A stretch of DNA of 64,000 nucleotides from Rugamonas aquatica (GTDB lineage: Bacteria; Pseudomonadota; Gammaproteobacteria; Burkholderiales; Burkholderiaceae_D), in contig NZ_WHUG01000014.1 of NCBI RefSeq assembly GCF_009380215.1, positions 62,001 to 126,000 on the forward strand, in the 5' to 3' direction. Of the stretch, positions 51,953 to 60,636 are shown piece after piece (the stretch's first letter is position 1; each line of letters begins with the position of its first letter). Position numbers and translations under genes: made by a program. The notes under the pieces were generated by a model that had not been told where the DNA came from, did not search any database, and saw nothing but the letters and a program-made list of their open reading frames with translations.

Positions 51953-52963
51953 ATGCGTCGTGTCCTGTTGCCGCATGTGGTCTCCGACGAGCCGGCGCCC
52001 GCCGGTGGCGTGATCCGCGATTTCGGCGGCCGCAGCATGGGCACCAGCTGGTCGGTGCGGCTGGTGGCCGCGCCGGACGACGCCTGCGCCCAGTTGCAGC
52101 AAGGTCTGCAGCAGCAGCTGGACGCCGTGGTGGCCGAGATGAGCCACTGGGAACAGGACTCCGATCTGGGCCGTTTCAACCGCGCCGGAGCGGGCAGCTG
52201 GCATCAGCTGCCGCCGGCGTTTTTCGATGTGCTGGCGTTTGCGATGGAGGTGTCCCGTGCTTCGGGCGGCGCCTACGATCCCTGCGCCGGCGAACTGGTG
52301 AACCTGTGGGGCTTCGGCCCGCACGGCAGGTTCGACCAGCCTGATTTCGTGCCGCCCGCCGACGCGCAGATCGCCGCCGTGCGCGCTGCGCTGGCCGCGC
52401 ATCCGGTGGTGCTGGAACGCGACGGCCGCCGCGCCTTGCAGCCGGGCGGCGTGCAGCTGGATTTGTCGGCGGTGGCCAAGGGCTACAGCGTCGACCGTCT
52501 CGCGTATTTTTTGAAGTCGCAGGGTTATGCGCACTACCTGGTCGAAGTCGGCGGCGAGCTGCGCGGCGCTGGCGTCAAGCCCGACGGCCAGCCGTGGTGG
52601 GTGGCGCTGGAGCAGGTGGACGGTGCGCAGCTGGATGAACTCGTGCTTGCCCTGCACGGCCTGTCGGTAGCGACCTCGGGCGACTACCGCCGCTACTTCC
52701 AGCTGAATGGACAGCGCTATTCCCACACCATCGACCCGCGCAACGGCATGCCGATCGCCAACGATCTCGCCTCCGTCACCGTGGTCCATCCACAATGCAT
52801 GGCCGCCGACGCCTGGTCCACCGCCTTGACGGTGCTGGGTTGCGAGCACGGCCTGCGCCTGGCCGAACAACAAGGCCTGGCGGCGCGCTTTGTCGCCCGC
52901 CATCGCGACGGCGGCTTTACCGAACACATGAGTACCCATTTACGCAGCATGCTCGACGAATGA
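51953..52963 (+). CDS. apbE: FAD:protein FMN transferase ApbE-like
   Basis: A 336-residue ApbE. It has GGRSMGTSWSVRL, DPCAGELVNLWGFGP, LDLSAVAKGYSVDRLA, the Asp/Thr-rich ATSGDYRRYF and SHTIDPRNG motifs for metal and FAD binding. It attaches FMN to target proteins, here most likely the DUF2271 protein. No N-terminal signal peptide or lipobox is visible, unlike most ApbE proteins, so export or a cytoplasmic site of action is unresolved. The ATG at 51953 is one of three near starts (TTG 51947, GTG 51950); its stop overlaps the next gene (ATGA). Confidence 0.88.
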   Translation: MRRVLLPHVVSDEPAPAGGVIRDFGGRSMGTSWSVRLVAAPDDACAQLQQGLQQQLDAVVAEMSHWEQDSDLGRFNRAGAGSWHQLPPAFFDVLAFAMEVSRASGGAYDPCAGELVNLWGFGPHGRFDQPDFVPPADAQIAAVRAALAAHPVVLERDGRRALQPGGVQLDLSAVAKGYSVDRLAYFLKSQGYAHYLVEVGGELRGAGVKPDGQPWWVALEQVDGAQLDELVLALHGLSVATSGDYRRYFQLNGQRYSHTIDPRNGMPIANDLASVTVVHPQCMAADAWSTALTVLGCEHGLRLAEQQGLAARFVARHRDGGFTEHMSTHLRSMLDE

Positions 52964-54324
52964 TCTGGACCAACGACCCCACCCGATTGATGCTGGTAGC
53001 CAGCCTGGCGATGAGCTATGCGCTGGTCTGCCTGGCGCCGTATCTGCGCACGCGCCGCAAGCACCTGGCCGCGCAGCGCGCCAAGGCCGAGGCGGCCGCG
53101 AACCCAGGCTGGATCGTCGCCTACGCCAGCCAGACCGGCAACGCTGAAGAGCTGGCCGAACAAACGCTGGCGACGCTGCGGCTGGCCGGCATCCCGGCGC
53201 AGTTGAGCGAACTGTCGGCGTTGCAGGCCGAGGATCTGCAACGCGCCGAGCGCATCCTGTTCCTGGTCAGCACCTACGGCGAGGGCGACGCGCCCGACGG
53301 CGCCGCCGCCTTTGCAGGCCGCTTGATGACCAAGGGCCTGGCGCTGCCGCAATTGCATTACGCCGTGCTGGCGCTGGGCGACCGCGCCTACGCCCAGTTC
53401 TGCGGCTTCGGCCGCGCACTGGATGCCTGGTTGCAGGAGCAGGGCGCGCAAAGCCTGTTCCCCCGCGTCGAAGTGAACCGCAGCTCGGCTGAGGCCATTG
53501 GCGCCTGGCGCCAGCAGCTCAGCCATCTGGCCGGCACCAGCGATGCGCCGGACTGGGGCGCGCCGGCCTTCGCGCCGTGGCGCCTGGCCGCGCGCGTGCT
53601 GCTCAATCCCGGCAGCGCCGGCGCGCCGGTCTACCACCTGGAACTGGAACCGCAGGACGGCGTGCTGCCGGCCTGGGAATCGGGCGACCTGGTGCAGGCC
53701 GCCGCGCCGTCCGATCCCGAGCGCGCCCGTGAATACTCGATCGCTTCGATACCGGCCGACGGCCGCGTGCACCTGCTGGTGCGCCTGCATACGCATGCCG
53801 ACGGCAGCCACGGCGCCGCCTCGGGCTGGCTGACGCAGCAGGCCGGGATCGGCCAGACGGTGCAGCTGCGGCTGCGCCAGCACCGCCGTTTCCGGCTGGA
53901 AGACAATCTGCAACGGCCGCTGATCCTGATCGGCAACGGCAGCGGCATCGCCGGCCTGCGCGGCCATCTGAAGGCGCGCGCGGCGGCGGGCAGGGCGCGC
54001 AACTGGCTGCTGTTCGGCGAGCGCAACGAGGCCCACGACTACCACTATCGCGAAGAACTGGCGACCTGGCAGCTGCACGGCAAGCTGGAAAATCTGGACA
54101 TGGTGTTCTCGCGCGACCAGCCGCAGCGCCGCTACGTGCAGGACCGGCTGGCCGAGCAGGCGGACGAGGTGCGCGCCTGGGTTGCGGCCGGCGCCGCCAT
54201 CTATGTTTGCGGCAGCCTGGACGGCATGGCGGCCGGCGTCGACGCCGCGCTGGCCGCCGCGCTGGGCCGCGATGCGCTGGACCAGCTGGCCGTGGTCGGC
54301 CGCTACCGGCGCGATGTTTATTGA
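52960..54324 (+). CDS. membrane-anchored flavodoxin/NADPH reductase (sulfite-reductase-flavoprotein-like)
   Basis: A 454-residue flavoprotein: a hydrophobic anchor helix (LMLVASLAMSYALVCLAPYL, about 10-30), a flavodoxin domain (VAYASQTGNAEELAEQTL; LVSTYGEGDAPDGAAAF; VLALGDRAYAQFCGFG), an FAD domain (REYSIASIPADG) and an NADPH domain (LIGNGSGIAGLRGHLKA; FGERNEAHDYHYREEL). It would move electrons from NADPH to the operon's flavin partners. The overlap with apbE shows translational coupling. Confidence 0.9.
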   Translation: MIWTNDPTRLMLVASLAMSYALVCLAPYLRTRRKHLAAQRAKAEAAANPGWIVAYASQTGNAEELAEQTLATLRLAGIPAQLSELSALQAEDLQRAERILFLVSTYGEGDAPDGAAAFAGRLMTKGLALPQLHYAVLALGDRAYAQFCGFGRALDAWLQEQGAQSLFPRVEVNRSSAEAIGAWRQQLSHLAGTSDAPDWGAPAFAPWRLAARVLLNPGSAGAPVYHLELEPQDGVLPAWESGDLVQAAAPSDPERAREYSIASIPADGRVHLLVRLHTHADGSHGAASGWLTQQAGIGQTVQLRLRQHRRFRLEDNLQRPLILIGNGSGIAGLRGHLKARAAAGRARNWLLFGERNEAHDYHYREELATWQLHGKLENLDMVFSRDQPQRRYVQDRLAEQADEVRAWVAAGAAIYVCGSLDGMAAGVDAALAAALGRDALDQLAVVGRYRRDVY

Positions 54325-54594
54325 TGCCTTTATTGATGTTTTATTACAACGCACCAATGCGGTGCAAATTCATATGTTCTGATCGTATTAAAATACTACG
54401 TTTTATCCATTATAAAATTTCCGCATATTGAAATTAAATTTTGTAATTTGGCGTAAATTTCGAACTTGTGAGGTTTGTGCTTTATTTGCTTCAATAATGT
54501 ATCAAATTGTAGGCCCAGCCCCGATAATTCTGTTATCGAAGAGCAATGTTGATGGTATTGCCCTCGATTTCTATGTTTTTATTCGGGAGTTTGA
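54325..54594. other. 270-base AT-rich leader of the second TonB receptor
   Basis: Strongly AT-rich compared with its surroundings. No gene, no clear Fur box. GGGAG at 54584-54588 is the ribosome site for the receptor. Confidence 0.45.
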
Positions 54595-57339
54595 ATGGTA
54601 TTGCAAGAAAAAATCGGCGTACGCTCCGTGCGCATCGCCCTGAGCGTGCTGACCGGCACGGTACTGATCGCTGGCCAGGCCTTTGCAGACGAGGCTATCC
54701 AGAAAGTTGAAATCACCGGTTCGAGCATCAAGCGTATCGCCGTTGAAGGTGCACTGCCTGTGCAGCGCCTGTCGCAGGAACAAATCGCCAAGACCGGCGC
54801 CACCACCGTTGCCGACCTGATCCAGTCGCTGCCGGCTATGCAGGGTTTCAGCATCGCCGCCACCGCCGCTGGTTCGAACTCGGGCGGTATCGTCTCGGCC
54901 TCGATCCACAACATCGGCGAGAGCTACACCCTGGTCCTGCTGGACGGCCGCCGCATCGCGCCGACCGGCTCGGGCAGCACCATCAACCTGAACTCCATCC
55001 CGATGAGCGCGGTTGAGCGCGTCGAGATCCTGACCGACGGCGCCTCCGCCCTGTACGGTTCGGACGCGATCGCCGGCGTCATCAACTTCATCCTGAAGAA
55101 AAACGCCCAGGGCGGCACCGTCGACGCCACCTGGTCGCAGCCGACCGCCGGCCGTCCAGGCCAGTCGTACAACACCAACCTGACCTATGGCTTCGGCGAT
55201 CTGCAGGAAGACCGCTTCAACATCCTGGCGACCTACCGCCATGACGAACAGAGCCCGGTCAAGGCGACCGACCGTTCGTTCGCGTCGACCTCGTACATCC
55301 CGTTCAACTACAACGGCCACAACTACATCTACGACCGCACCAGCCCTGCGGCGGCACCGGCCAACGTCGGCGTCACCTTCGGCAACGGCATGGCGCCGAT
55401 CGGCTTCAGCCCTTACCTGATGAAGAACGGCAGCTGCCCGCAGCAGACCTATCTGAGCCTGAACAACACGGCCGATACCCGCAACTGCTCGTTCGACTCG
55501 ACCCCGGCCGTGGAAATCTCGCCGCAGAACAAGCGTGACAGCTTCTTCTCCAAAGCCCAGTACAAGGCCAGCGACGACATCACCGTGTTCGCCGAAGTGG
55601 CCCTGTCGCGCCTGGACCTGACCGCGCGCATCGCCCAGAACATCGCGCCGTTCACCATCACGCCGGGTTCGGACCGCTACAACACCTACGTGCTGCCTTA
55701 CCTGACTCCTGAGCAGGCCGCCAACGTCAAGCAAGTGTCGGGCAGCTACCGCACCTACGACTGGGGCACCCGCAACAGCCAGACCGTGACCGACTCCCAG
55801 CACCTGGTGGTGGGCGCGGACGGCGAGATCGGCGCCTGGAGCTTCGGCACCGGCCTGACCTGGTCGCGCAACAAGCTCGACGAGCGTTATGTGGGCGGCT
55901 ATGCGCTGACCAAGGAATTCAAGGACATGTTGGCCACCAACGCCTTCAATCCGTTCGCACCGATCGGCGCCCAGAGCGACGCCACCAAGGCGCAGATCGC
56001 CAACTCGATCTTCCACGGTTCGGTACGCGAAGCATCGACCACGCTCAAGGGCGTGGACGCGCACGGTTCGCGTGAAGTGTTCACGCTGCCTGGCGGCGCC
56101 GCCAACCTGGGTATCGGCGCCGACTACCGCGAGTACGCTTACCAGCAGACGCCATCGGCTGACGCTGTCGGCGGCAAGATCTACAACCTGACCGCCCAGC
56201 CTGCCTACGACATGAAGCGCGCGTCGTACGGCGTGTTCGGCGAGCTGCTGGCGCCTGTGACCAAGGAACTGGAAGTGAGCCTGGCCGGCCGTTACGACAG
56301 CATCGCCGGCGTCGACAACCTGCTGGCTCACCGCAAGATGGGCGAGACCCAGTCGGCCAGCACCTACAAGGTGTCGGCACGCTGGCAGCCGGTCAAGACC
56401 GTGCTGGTGCGCGGTTCCTACGGCACCGGCTTCAAGGCGCCTAGCATGCTGGACATCGGCCAGCCGCTGGTCAGCGCCGGCGTGACCCAGAACAGCTACG
56501 CTTGCCCATTCCCTAACACCGACCTGTGCCGTCCAGGCAATGTGCAGTACAACCTGCTGTCCGGTGGTAACGAGAACCTGAAGCCCGAGCGCTCCAAGCA
56601 GTACTCGATCGGTTTCCGCGTCGAGCCTAACGCGTCGTTCTCGTTCGGCGCCGACCTGTGGGATGTGAAGATCAGCGACGCCGTGTCGTCGATCAGCGAG
56701 CAGCAGATCTTTGCCGCGCCGGGCAAGTTCCGCGACCTGTTCACCACCTTCACCGAACCGTCGACCGGCAACACCTACTGGGCGATGAAGAGCCTGTCGA
56801 TCAACATCGGCAAGACGCACAACCAGGGTATCGACTACGACATGGTTGGCCGCCAGAAGTTCTCGTTCGGTCAGCTGACCGCCAACCTGAACGGCACCTA
56901 CCTGATGAAGTCGGACTACACCCGTCCGGGCACCGATGGCGACTGGACCAGCGATATGAACTTCTTCGGCATCGACAACAAGGTAGCGTTCCGCCACATC
57001 GTGCGCGCCGCGCTGACCCTGGATACCGGCAAGGTCAGCAACACGCTGAGCGCCAACTACCGCAACGGCTACCAGGATGCACAGGCCATCGTGCGTAACG
57101 TCGACACCGGCAAGGACGAGAGCATCCGTCTGTGGGTGCCGTCGTACCTGACGATCGATTGGCAGGGCAAGCTGGCGCTGAGCAAGACCGCGTCGATCCG
57201 CATGGGCGTGAAGAACTTGCTGGACCGCGAGCCGCCGCTGTCGCTGCGCGCTTCGTCGGGCCACCAGGTCGGCTTTGACCCGCGCTACACGGACCAGCTG
57301 GGCCGCTCGGTCTACCTGACCGGCACCATGGCGTTCTAA
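54595..57339 (+). CDS. TonB-dependent receptor
   Basis: A 914-residue outer-membrane receptor with signal peptide (ALSVLTGTVLIAGQAFA). The plug begins QKVEITGSSIKRIAVEGALPVQ and has TTVADLIQSLPAMQG and IHNIGESYTLVLLDGRRI; the barrel ends NLLDREPPLSLRASSG... and a final aromatic Phe. The wording matches receptors for peptide or sugar ligands rather than classical siderophore receptors, and I see no Fur box, so its ligand is open. A terminator follows. Confidence 0.9.
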   Translation: MVLQEKIGVRSVRIALSVLTGTVLIAGQAFADEAIQKVEITGSSIKRIAVEGALPVQRLSQEQIAKTGATTVADLIQSLPAMQGFSIAATAAGSNSGGIVSASIHNIGESYTLVLLDGRRIAPTGSGSTINLNSIPMSAVERVEILTDGASALYGSDAIAGVINFILKKNAQGGTVDATWSQPTAGRPGQSYNTNLTYGFGDLQEDRFNILATYRHDEQSPVKATDRSFASTSYIPFNYNGHNYIYDRTSPAAAPANVGVTFGNGMAPIGFSPYLMKNGSCPQQTYLSLNNTADTRNCSFDSTPAVEISPQNKRDSFFSKAQYKASDDITVFAEVALSRLDLTARIAQNIAPFTITPGSDRYNTYVLPYLTPEQAANVKQVSGSYRTYDWGTRNSQTVTDSQHLVVGADGEIGAWSFGTGLTWSRNKLDERYVGGYALTKEFKDMLATNAFNPFAPIGAQSDATKAQIANSIFHGSVREASTTLKGVDAHGSREVFTLPGGAANLGIGADYREYAYQQTPSADAVGGKIYNLTAQPAYDMKRASYGVFGELLAPVTKELEVSLAGRYDSIAGVDNLLAHRKMGETQSASTYKVSARWQPVKTVLVRGSYGTGFKAPSMLDIGQPLVSAGVTQNSYACPFPNTDLCRPGNVQYNLLSGGNENLKPERSKQYSIGFRVEPNASFSFGADLWDVKISDAVSSISEQQIFAAPGKFRDLFTTFTEPSTGNTYWAMKSLSINIGKTHNQGIDYDMVGRQKFSFGQLTANLNGTYLMKSDYTRPGTDGDWTSDMNFFGIDNKVAFRHIVRAALTLDTGKVSNTLSANYRNGYQDAQAIVRNVDTGKDESIRLWVPSYLTIDWQGKLALSKTASIRMGVKNLLDREPPLSLRASSGHQVGFDPRYTDQLGRSVYLTGTMAF

Positions 57340-57360
57340 GCTGCTGGGCCTGTAAGTAAA

Positions 57361-57397
57361 AAAGCCCTGACCGGTTGTTCTGGTCAGGGCTTTTTTT
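57361..57397 (+). terminator. terminator of the second TonB receptor
   Basis: AAAGCCCTGACC and GGTCAGGGCTTT form a 12-pair stem around a nine-base loop, followed by T. Confidence 0.9.
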
Positions 57398-58694
57398 ATT
57401 CTGCGCCGGCTTGTTCGAGGCCGCGCGCGAGGCTGGAGATGCTGGGGTTGTCGATGAACACGCAGCGCTTGCCGGTGCGCTTGCAGTAGTCCTTGACCCG
57501 CCAGTAAGCGCTGTGGCTGATGCAGCCGGTCTGGCAGATCACCAGGTCGGCCGCCGCCAGGCTCGCTTCGAGGCGGTTGGCGTTGTCTTCCAGGCCGCCG
57601 TCGTGGTGGGCGAACTGTGCGCCTTCGCGCTCGATCAACTCGCGGTAGGTGGCGACGTTGCCGCTGCGTCCGCCCACGCACAGCACTGCGCGGTCGTTCA
57701 GGCTGAGCGGCATCTTCATGACGTGCTCGACGATCTGGCGCGTCTCTTCCTGCACCTGCACCGGTTCGGCCGCCGTCTGCAGCTTGGCCAGTTCGAGCTT
57801 GAGCTCGTTGATCTGGTTGCGCATGGCGCGTTCGCGTTCTTCCATCTGGCCCAGGCGCTCGGCCAGCTTGGCGCGGCTTTCCAGGCCGGGGATGGACTCG
57901 CGCAACTGCTCCAGCTCGACCTTCAGCGAATCGATCAGGCTGTCCTTGCCGACCGATTGCGCGCGCAGCTGCATCAGCTGGGCCGCGTGGCGTTCGGCGT
58001 CGCCGCTCTTGTCGGCCAGCAGGGCCGCGCTGCGCTGCTGCGCCTTGGCCAGGTCATGCGTCAGGCGCGCATTCTCGGCCAGCGTGGCGTTGAATTTGGT
58101 GATGTCGGCGCGCACGCAGGCGCCGGCCTGGTGCTGCACCATGTGCAGGTCGCGGCACATCTGTTCTTCCAGCTCGGCGTTGCAGCGCGGATGCGTCAGG
58201 CCGGCCCAGAAGGCGCCGGCGACGTCGCCGTTGGCCACGGCGGTGCGCCACATGGCGGCGACCTGTTCGGTGGTCTTGGCGGCGCGGAAGCGCAGCAGCA
58301 CGGCGGCGTAGCGGCGCTCCAGTTCCTTTTGCAGCGCCTCCGACAGGCGGTTGCGGTTGCCGCACTCGGTGACGGCGCCGACGTGCACTTCATAATCGTC
58401 GGCCAGCACCTTGCCGGATGTGACTTTGTCGACCAGCTTGCGCAGCACGCCCAGCGGGAAACCGACGCCGACCAGCGGGCAGTGGCAGGCATGGCTCAGC
58501 TCCCACAGCCGACGGCGGCGCGAGGCGTGCGTGTCTTCCTGCTGCAGCGCGTCCATGACATTGCCGATCACCGGCTTGAGCACTTGCTGTTCGGCGGGGC
58601 GGGGCGGGGCAGCGGCGGCGGGCGCCAGCGTGCCGGCCACCTGCGGCATGGCGGCGGCGATGATGGCCGCCAGCGGATCGTGTTTCTCGCACAT
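57396..58694 (-). CDS. DUF2325 domain protein
   Basis: A 432-residue protein. The central part (about 200-330) is predicted coiled coil (LTHDLAKAQQRSAALLADKSGD; LKVELEQLRESIPGLE; MEERERAMRNQINELKLELAKLQ). The last 100 residues are DUF2325: VLCVGGRSGNVATYRELIE, LVICQTGCISHSAYWRVKDYC and VFIDNPSISSLARGL. DUF2325 function is unknown; its conserved Cys and Ser/His residues suggest a small-molecule or metal site. It is the last gene of the hemP transcript. Confidence 0.8.
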   Translation of the reverse strand: MCEKHDPLAAIIAAAMPQVAGTLAPAAAAPPRPAEQQVLKPVIGNVMDALQQEDTHASRRRRLWELSHACHCPLVGVGFPLGVLRKLVDKVTSGKVLADDYEVHVGAVTECGNRNRLSEALQKELERRYAAVLLRFRAAKTTEQVAAMWRTAVANGDVAGAFWAGLTHPRCNAELEEQMCRDLHMVQHQAGACVRADITKFNATLAENARLTHDLAKAQQRSAALLADKSGDAERHAAQLMQLRAQSVGKDSLIDSLKVELEQLRESIPGLESRAKLAERLGQMEERERAMRNQINELKLELAKLQTAAEPVQVQEETRQIVEHVMKMPLSLNDRAVLCVGGRSGNVATYRELIEREGAQFAHHDGGLEDNANRLEASLAAADLVICQTGCISHSAYWRVKDYCKRTGKRCVFIDNPSISSLARGLEQAGAE

Positions 58695-58704
58695 GGGGCG
58701 CTCC

Positions 58705-59037
58705 TCAGGCGGTGGCCGGCGCGGTGCGCGCGCGGGCCATGATGCGGCTGAGGAAGTTGGTCTTTTCCTGCAGGTGCATATTGCGCTCCACCTCGGTGGC
58801 CCACTGCTCGGACAGTTGCTGGCAGGTGGCGCTGAGCACCGGCGCCAGGTCCGGCAGGCTGGCCAGCGCTTTCAGGTGGCGTTCGATGACCGAGGCCAGC
58901 TTTACACAGCCGCCGGCGTCGTCGCTGCCGGCCGTGTAGTGCGACATCAGATGCAGCACTGCGGACAGCATCAGTTCTGGATTGTGCCCGCCGTGGGAGG
59001 GGGCGAGAAAAATCGGATTGCTACGGTCTATGGCCAT
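58705..59037 (-). CDS. hypothetical protein, 110 residues
   Basis: A small soluble helical protein: SNPIFLAPSHGGHNPELMLSAVLHLMSHY, then CVKLASVIERHLKALASLPDLAPVLSATC and ERNMHLQEKTNFLSRIM. It has Cys and His residues but no known domain. The ATG at 59037 has AGGAG upstream; the longer frame to 59124 is not supported. It lies between hemP and the DUF2325 gene, 10 bases before the latter. Confidence 0.75.
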   Translation of the reverse strand: MAIDRSNPIFLAPSHGGHNPELMLSAVLHLMSHYTAGSDDAGGCVKLASVIERHLKALASLPDLAPVLSATCQQLSEQWATEVERNMHLQEKTNFLSRIMARARTAPATA

Positions 59038-59143
59038 CAAACGCTCCTGGATACGGTGGGAGTCTGGCTGGCGATGGCTGGCTTGCTCAAGGGGAGAGTG
59101 GGCGCGGCAAGCGCCCGGGTTCACGCACAGTGAACGGTGTACG

Positions 59144-59350
59144 TCATGCGGTCAGGATCAGCTTGTTGAGCTGGGTGATGCGCAGACGGTAAATACGGCC
59201 CGAATGTTCGATCTCGACTTCGCGGCCGTCGCCCATCAGGCTGGCGCTGGTGATGCGCTTGGTCGGCACGACAGCCGGCGCGGCCGCGAGGGTGGCGGCG
59301 TGGGCGTGGGCGGTGATGGCGGGTGGGGTGGCGGGCATGGTCGTAGTCAT
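59144..59350 (-). CDS. hemP: hemin uptake protein HemP
   Basis: A 68-residue protein: a low-complexity Ala-rich lead (residues 1-30) followed by the HemP core LMGDGREVEIEHSGRIYRLRITQLNKLILTA. HemP is a small iron-regulated protein; in Burkholderia and Rhizobium relatives it is needed to activate the heme receptor. The GGAG ribosome site is close, and a Fur-like box lies upstream. Confidence 0.88.
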   Translation of the reverse strand: MTTTMPATPPAITAHAHAATLAAAPAVVPTKRITSASLMGDGREVEIEHSGRIYRLRITQLNKLILTA

Positions 59351-59366
59351 CTTCTGGGCTCCTTAA

Positions 59367-59390
59367 ATAAGAATGATTCGTATTTGCATT
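59367..59390. promoter_or_regulatory. Fur-like box upstream of hemP
   Basis: On the minus strand the core AATCATT sits in GCAAATACGAATCATTCTT, which matches the Fur consensus at about 12 of 19 positions. Given hemP directly downstream, iron repression is likely, but the match is weaker than at 49884. Confidence 0.55.
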
Positions 59391-59473
59391 CATTATTGTA
59401 GAAGCGCGGAAGGAATGCAAGGGTTATTTCAACGTTATTTAAAGGTTATTTGACGGAGGTGCGGAGGGAGCAT

Positions 59474-59504
59474 AAAAAAAGGCCCGGCTGGAGAGACCGG
59501 GCCC
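59474..59504 (-). terminator. terminator of the Crp/Fnr gene
   Basis: GGCCCGG and CCGGGCC form the stem; on the minus strand it is followed by a run of seven T. It lies about 35 bases past the regulator stop. Confidence 0.8.
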
Positions 59505-59536
59505 AAGCTGGGTAAGGCGGCGAGGCCGCACGGAGC

Positions 59537-60397
59537 TTACAGCGCAGCCAGTAATTGTCCCGGCGTGACGCTGTCTCCGCCCTTGGTTTTGGCGGCCGCC
59601 AGCTGCTTGGCGCGGGTGCGCGACGGCGGCAGGCGGCGCAGGGTTTTCAGCGCTTCCGGATCCTTGATGCCGATGGTGCGCTGGTCGACGCTGATCAGGC
59701 CGATCTCGTTGAAGGCCGACAGCGTGCGGCTGACCGTTTCCAGTGTCAGGCCCAGGTAGCTGCCGATCTCATGACGCGTCATGCGCAGGTTGAACAGCTT
59801 GCTGGAATAGCCCATCTGGGCGAAGCGCTCGGCCAGCGACACCAGGAAGCGCGCCACGCGCGCCTCGGCGCTCAGCGCGCCCAGCATGCCGATCATCGCT
59901 TGCTCACGCACCAGCTCGCGGCTCATGACGCCGTACATCATGTTCTCCAGTTCCAGGTGGACGCGTCCCAGCGCCGTCAGCTTTTTGAACGGCAGCAGTA
60001 TCAGGTCGCAGTCGGACAATGCCACGGCCTCGGACGAATAGTGGCGGGTGTGGATGCCGTCCACGCCCAGCATGTCGCCCTTCATCGGGAAGCTCAGCAC
60101 CTGCTCGTTGCCGAATTCGTCGATCAGCACCGTCTTCAGGAAGCCGGAGTTGACGATGTACAGCGTGTCGAAGGGCTGGCCGATGGTGTGGATGCGCTGG
60201 CCGGTCTTGAACTGCACATGCTGGAACAGCAGTTCCTCGGTGGTGATCGAGCACGCCGCCGGGATGTGCAGCAGGTCGCAGACTTCCTTCAGGTTGGACC
60301 AGAGCCGCCCCTGACGCTGACGGCCCGCCTCCATCGACGAGGACTGCATGGTCGCGGTGGTGGCCGGGCGAATTTCAGACGTTTGCGTAGACAGCAT
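59537..60397 (-). CDS. Crp/Fnr-family transcriptional regulator
   Basis: A 286-residue regulator. The cyclic-nucleotide-type sensor domain spans about 40-150 (HVQFKTGQRIHTIGQPFDTLYIVNSGFLKTVLIDEFGNEQ) and the helix-turn-helix about 190-240, with the FNR recognition helix YLGLTLETVSRTLSAF (E-x-x-S-R). It predicts binding to TTGAT..ATCAA-type sites. However, only scattered Cys residues (LKEVCDLLHIPAAC) occur at the N-terminus; the CxxC-x-C oxygen-sensing cluster of true FNR is missing. ATG at 60397 has AGGAG upstream. Confidence 0.88.
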   Translation of the reverse strand: MLSTQTSEIRPATTATMQSSSMEAGRQRQGRLWSNLKEVCDLLHIPAACSITTEELLFQHVQFKTGQRIHTIGQPFDTLYIVNSGFLKTVLIDEFGNEQVLSFPMKGDMLGVDGIHTRHYSSEAVALSDCDLILLPFKKLTALGRVHLELENMMYGVMSRELVREQAMIGMLGALSAEARVARFLVSLAERFAQMGYSSKLFNLRMTRHEIGSYLGLTLETVSRTLSAFNEIGLISVDQRTIGIKDPEALKTLRRLPPSRTRAKQLAAAKTKGGDSVTPGQLLAAL

Positions 60398-60585
60398 GGT
60401 GATCTCCTGTGTACAGGTATTGCTTTTCGAAAGGACGGGAACTGGGCTGTGCCGCGCTGCTTGGTTTCCTGTTGTGGTGTCGCACGGCATCGTGCTGCCT
60501 GTCTGGTGCCGTGCAGCATGAATCGTATGGTTTCAGTATGCCAACGCGATGGGGAGATAGATATCAGCAATGGCTGAATATGCGC

Positions 60586-60613
60586 GTAGGAGCCAGCGCA
60601 GGCTTGTAGGAGT
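60586..60613 (-). promoter_or_regulatory. GCTCCTAC and ACTCCTAC pair upstream of the Crp/Fnr gene
   Basis: Read on the minus strand, ACTCCTAC (60606-60613) and GCTCCTAC (60586-60593) lie about 190-215 bases before the regulator start, 20 bases apart. They match the element before 48877 and the one near 42552. Unknown role. Confidence 0.35.
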
Positions 60614-60636
60614 TGTCCTAACGAAGGACGGGGGAA

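Noticed and set aside
54571..57681. 1036-codon minus-strand frame opposite the TonB receptor
   Set aside because: Shadow frame, Arg/Val/Gly rich, no signal or motif, overlaps a terminator.
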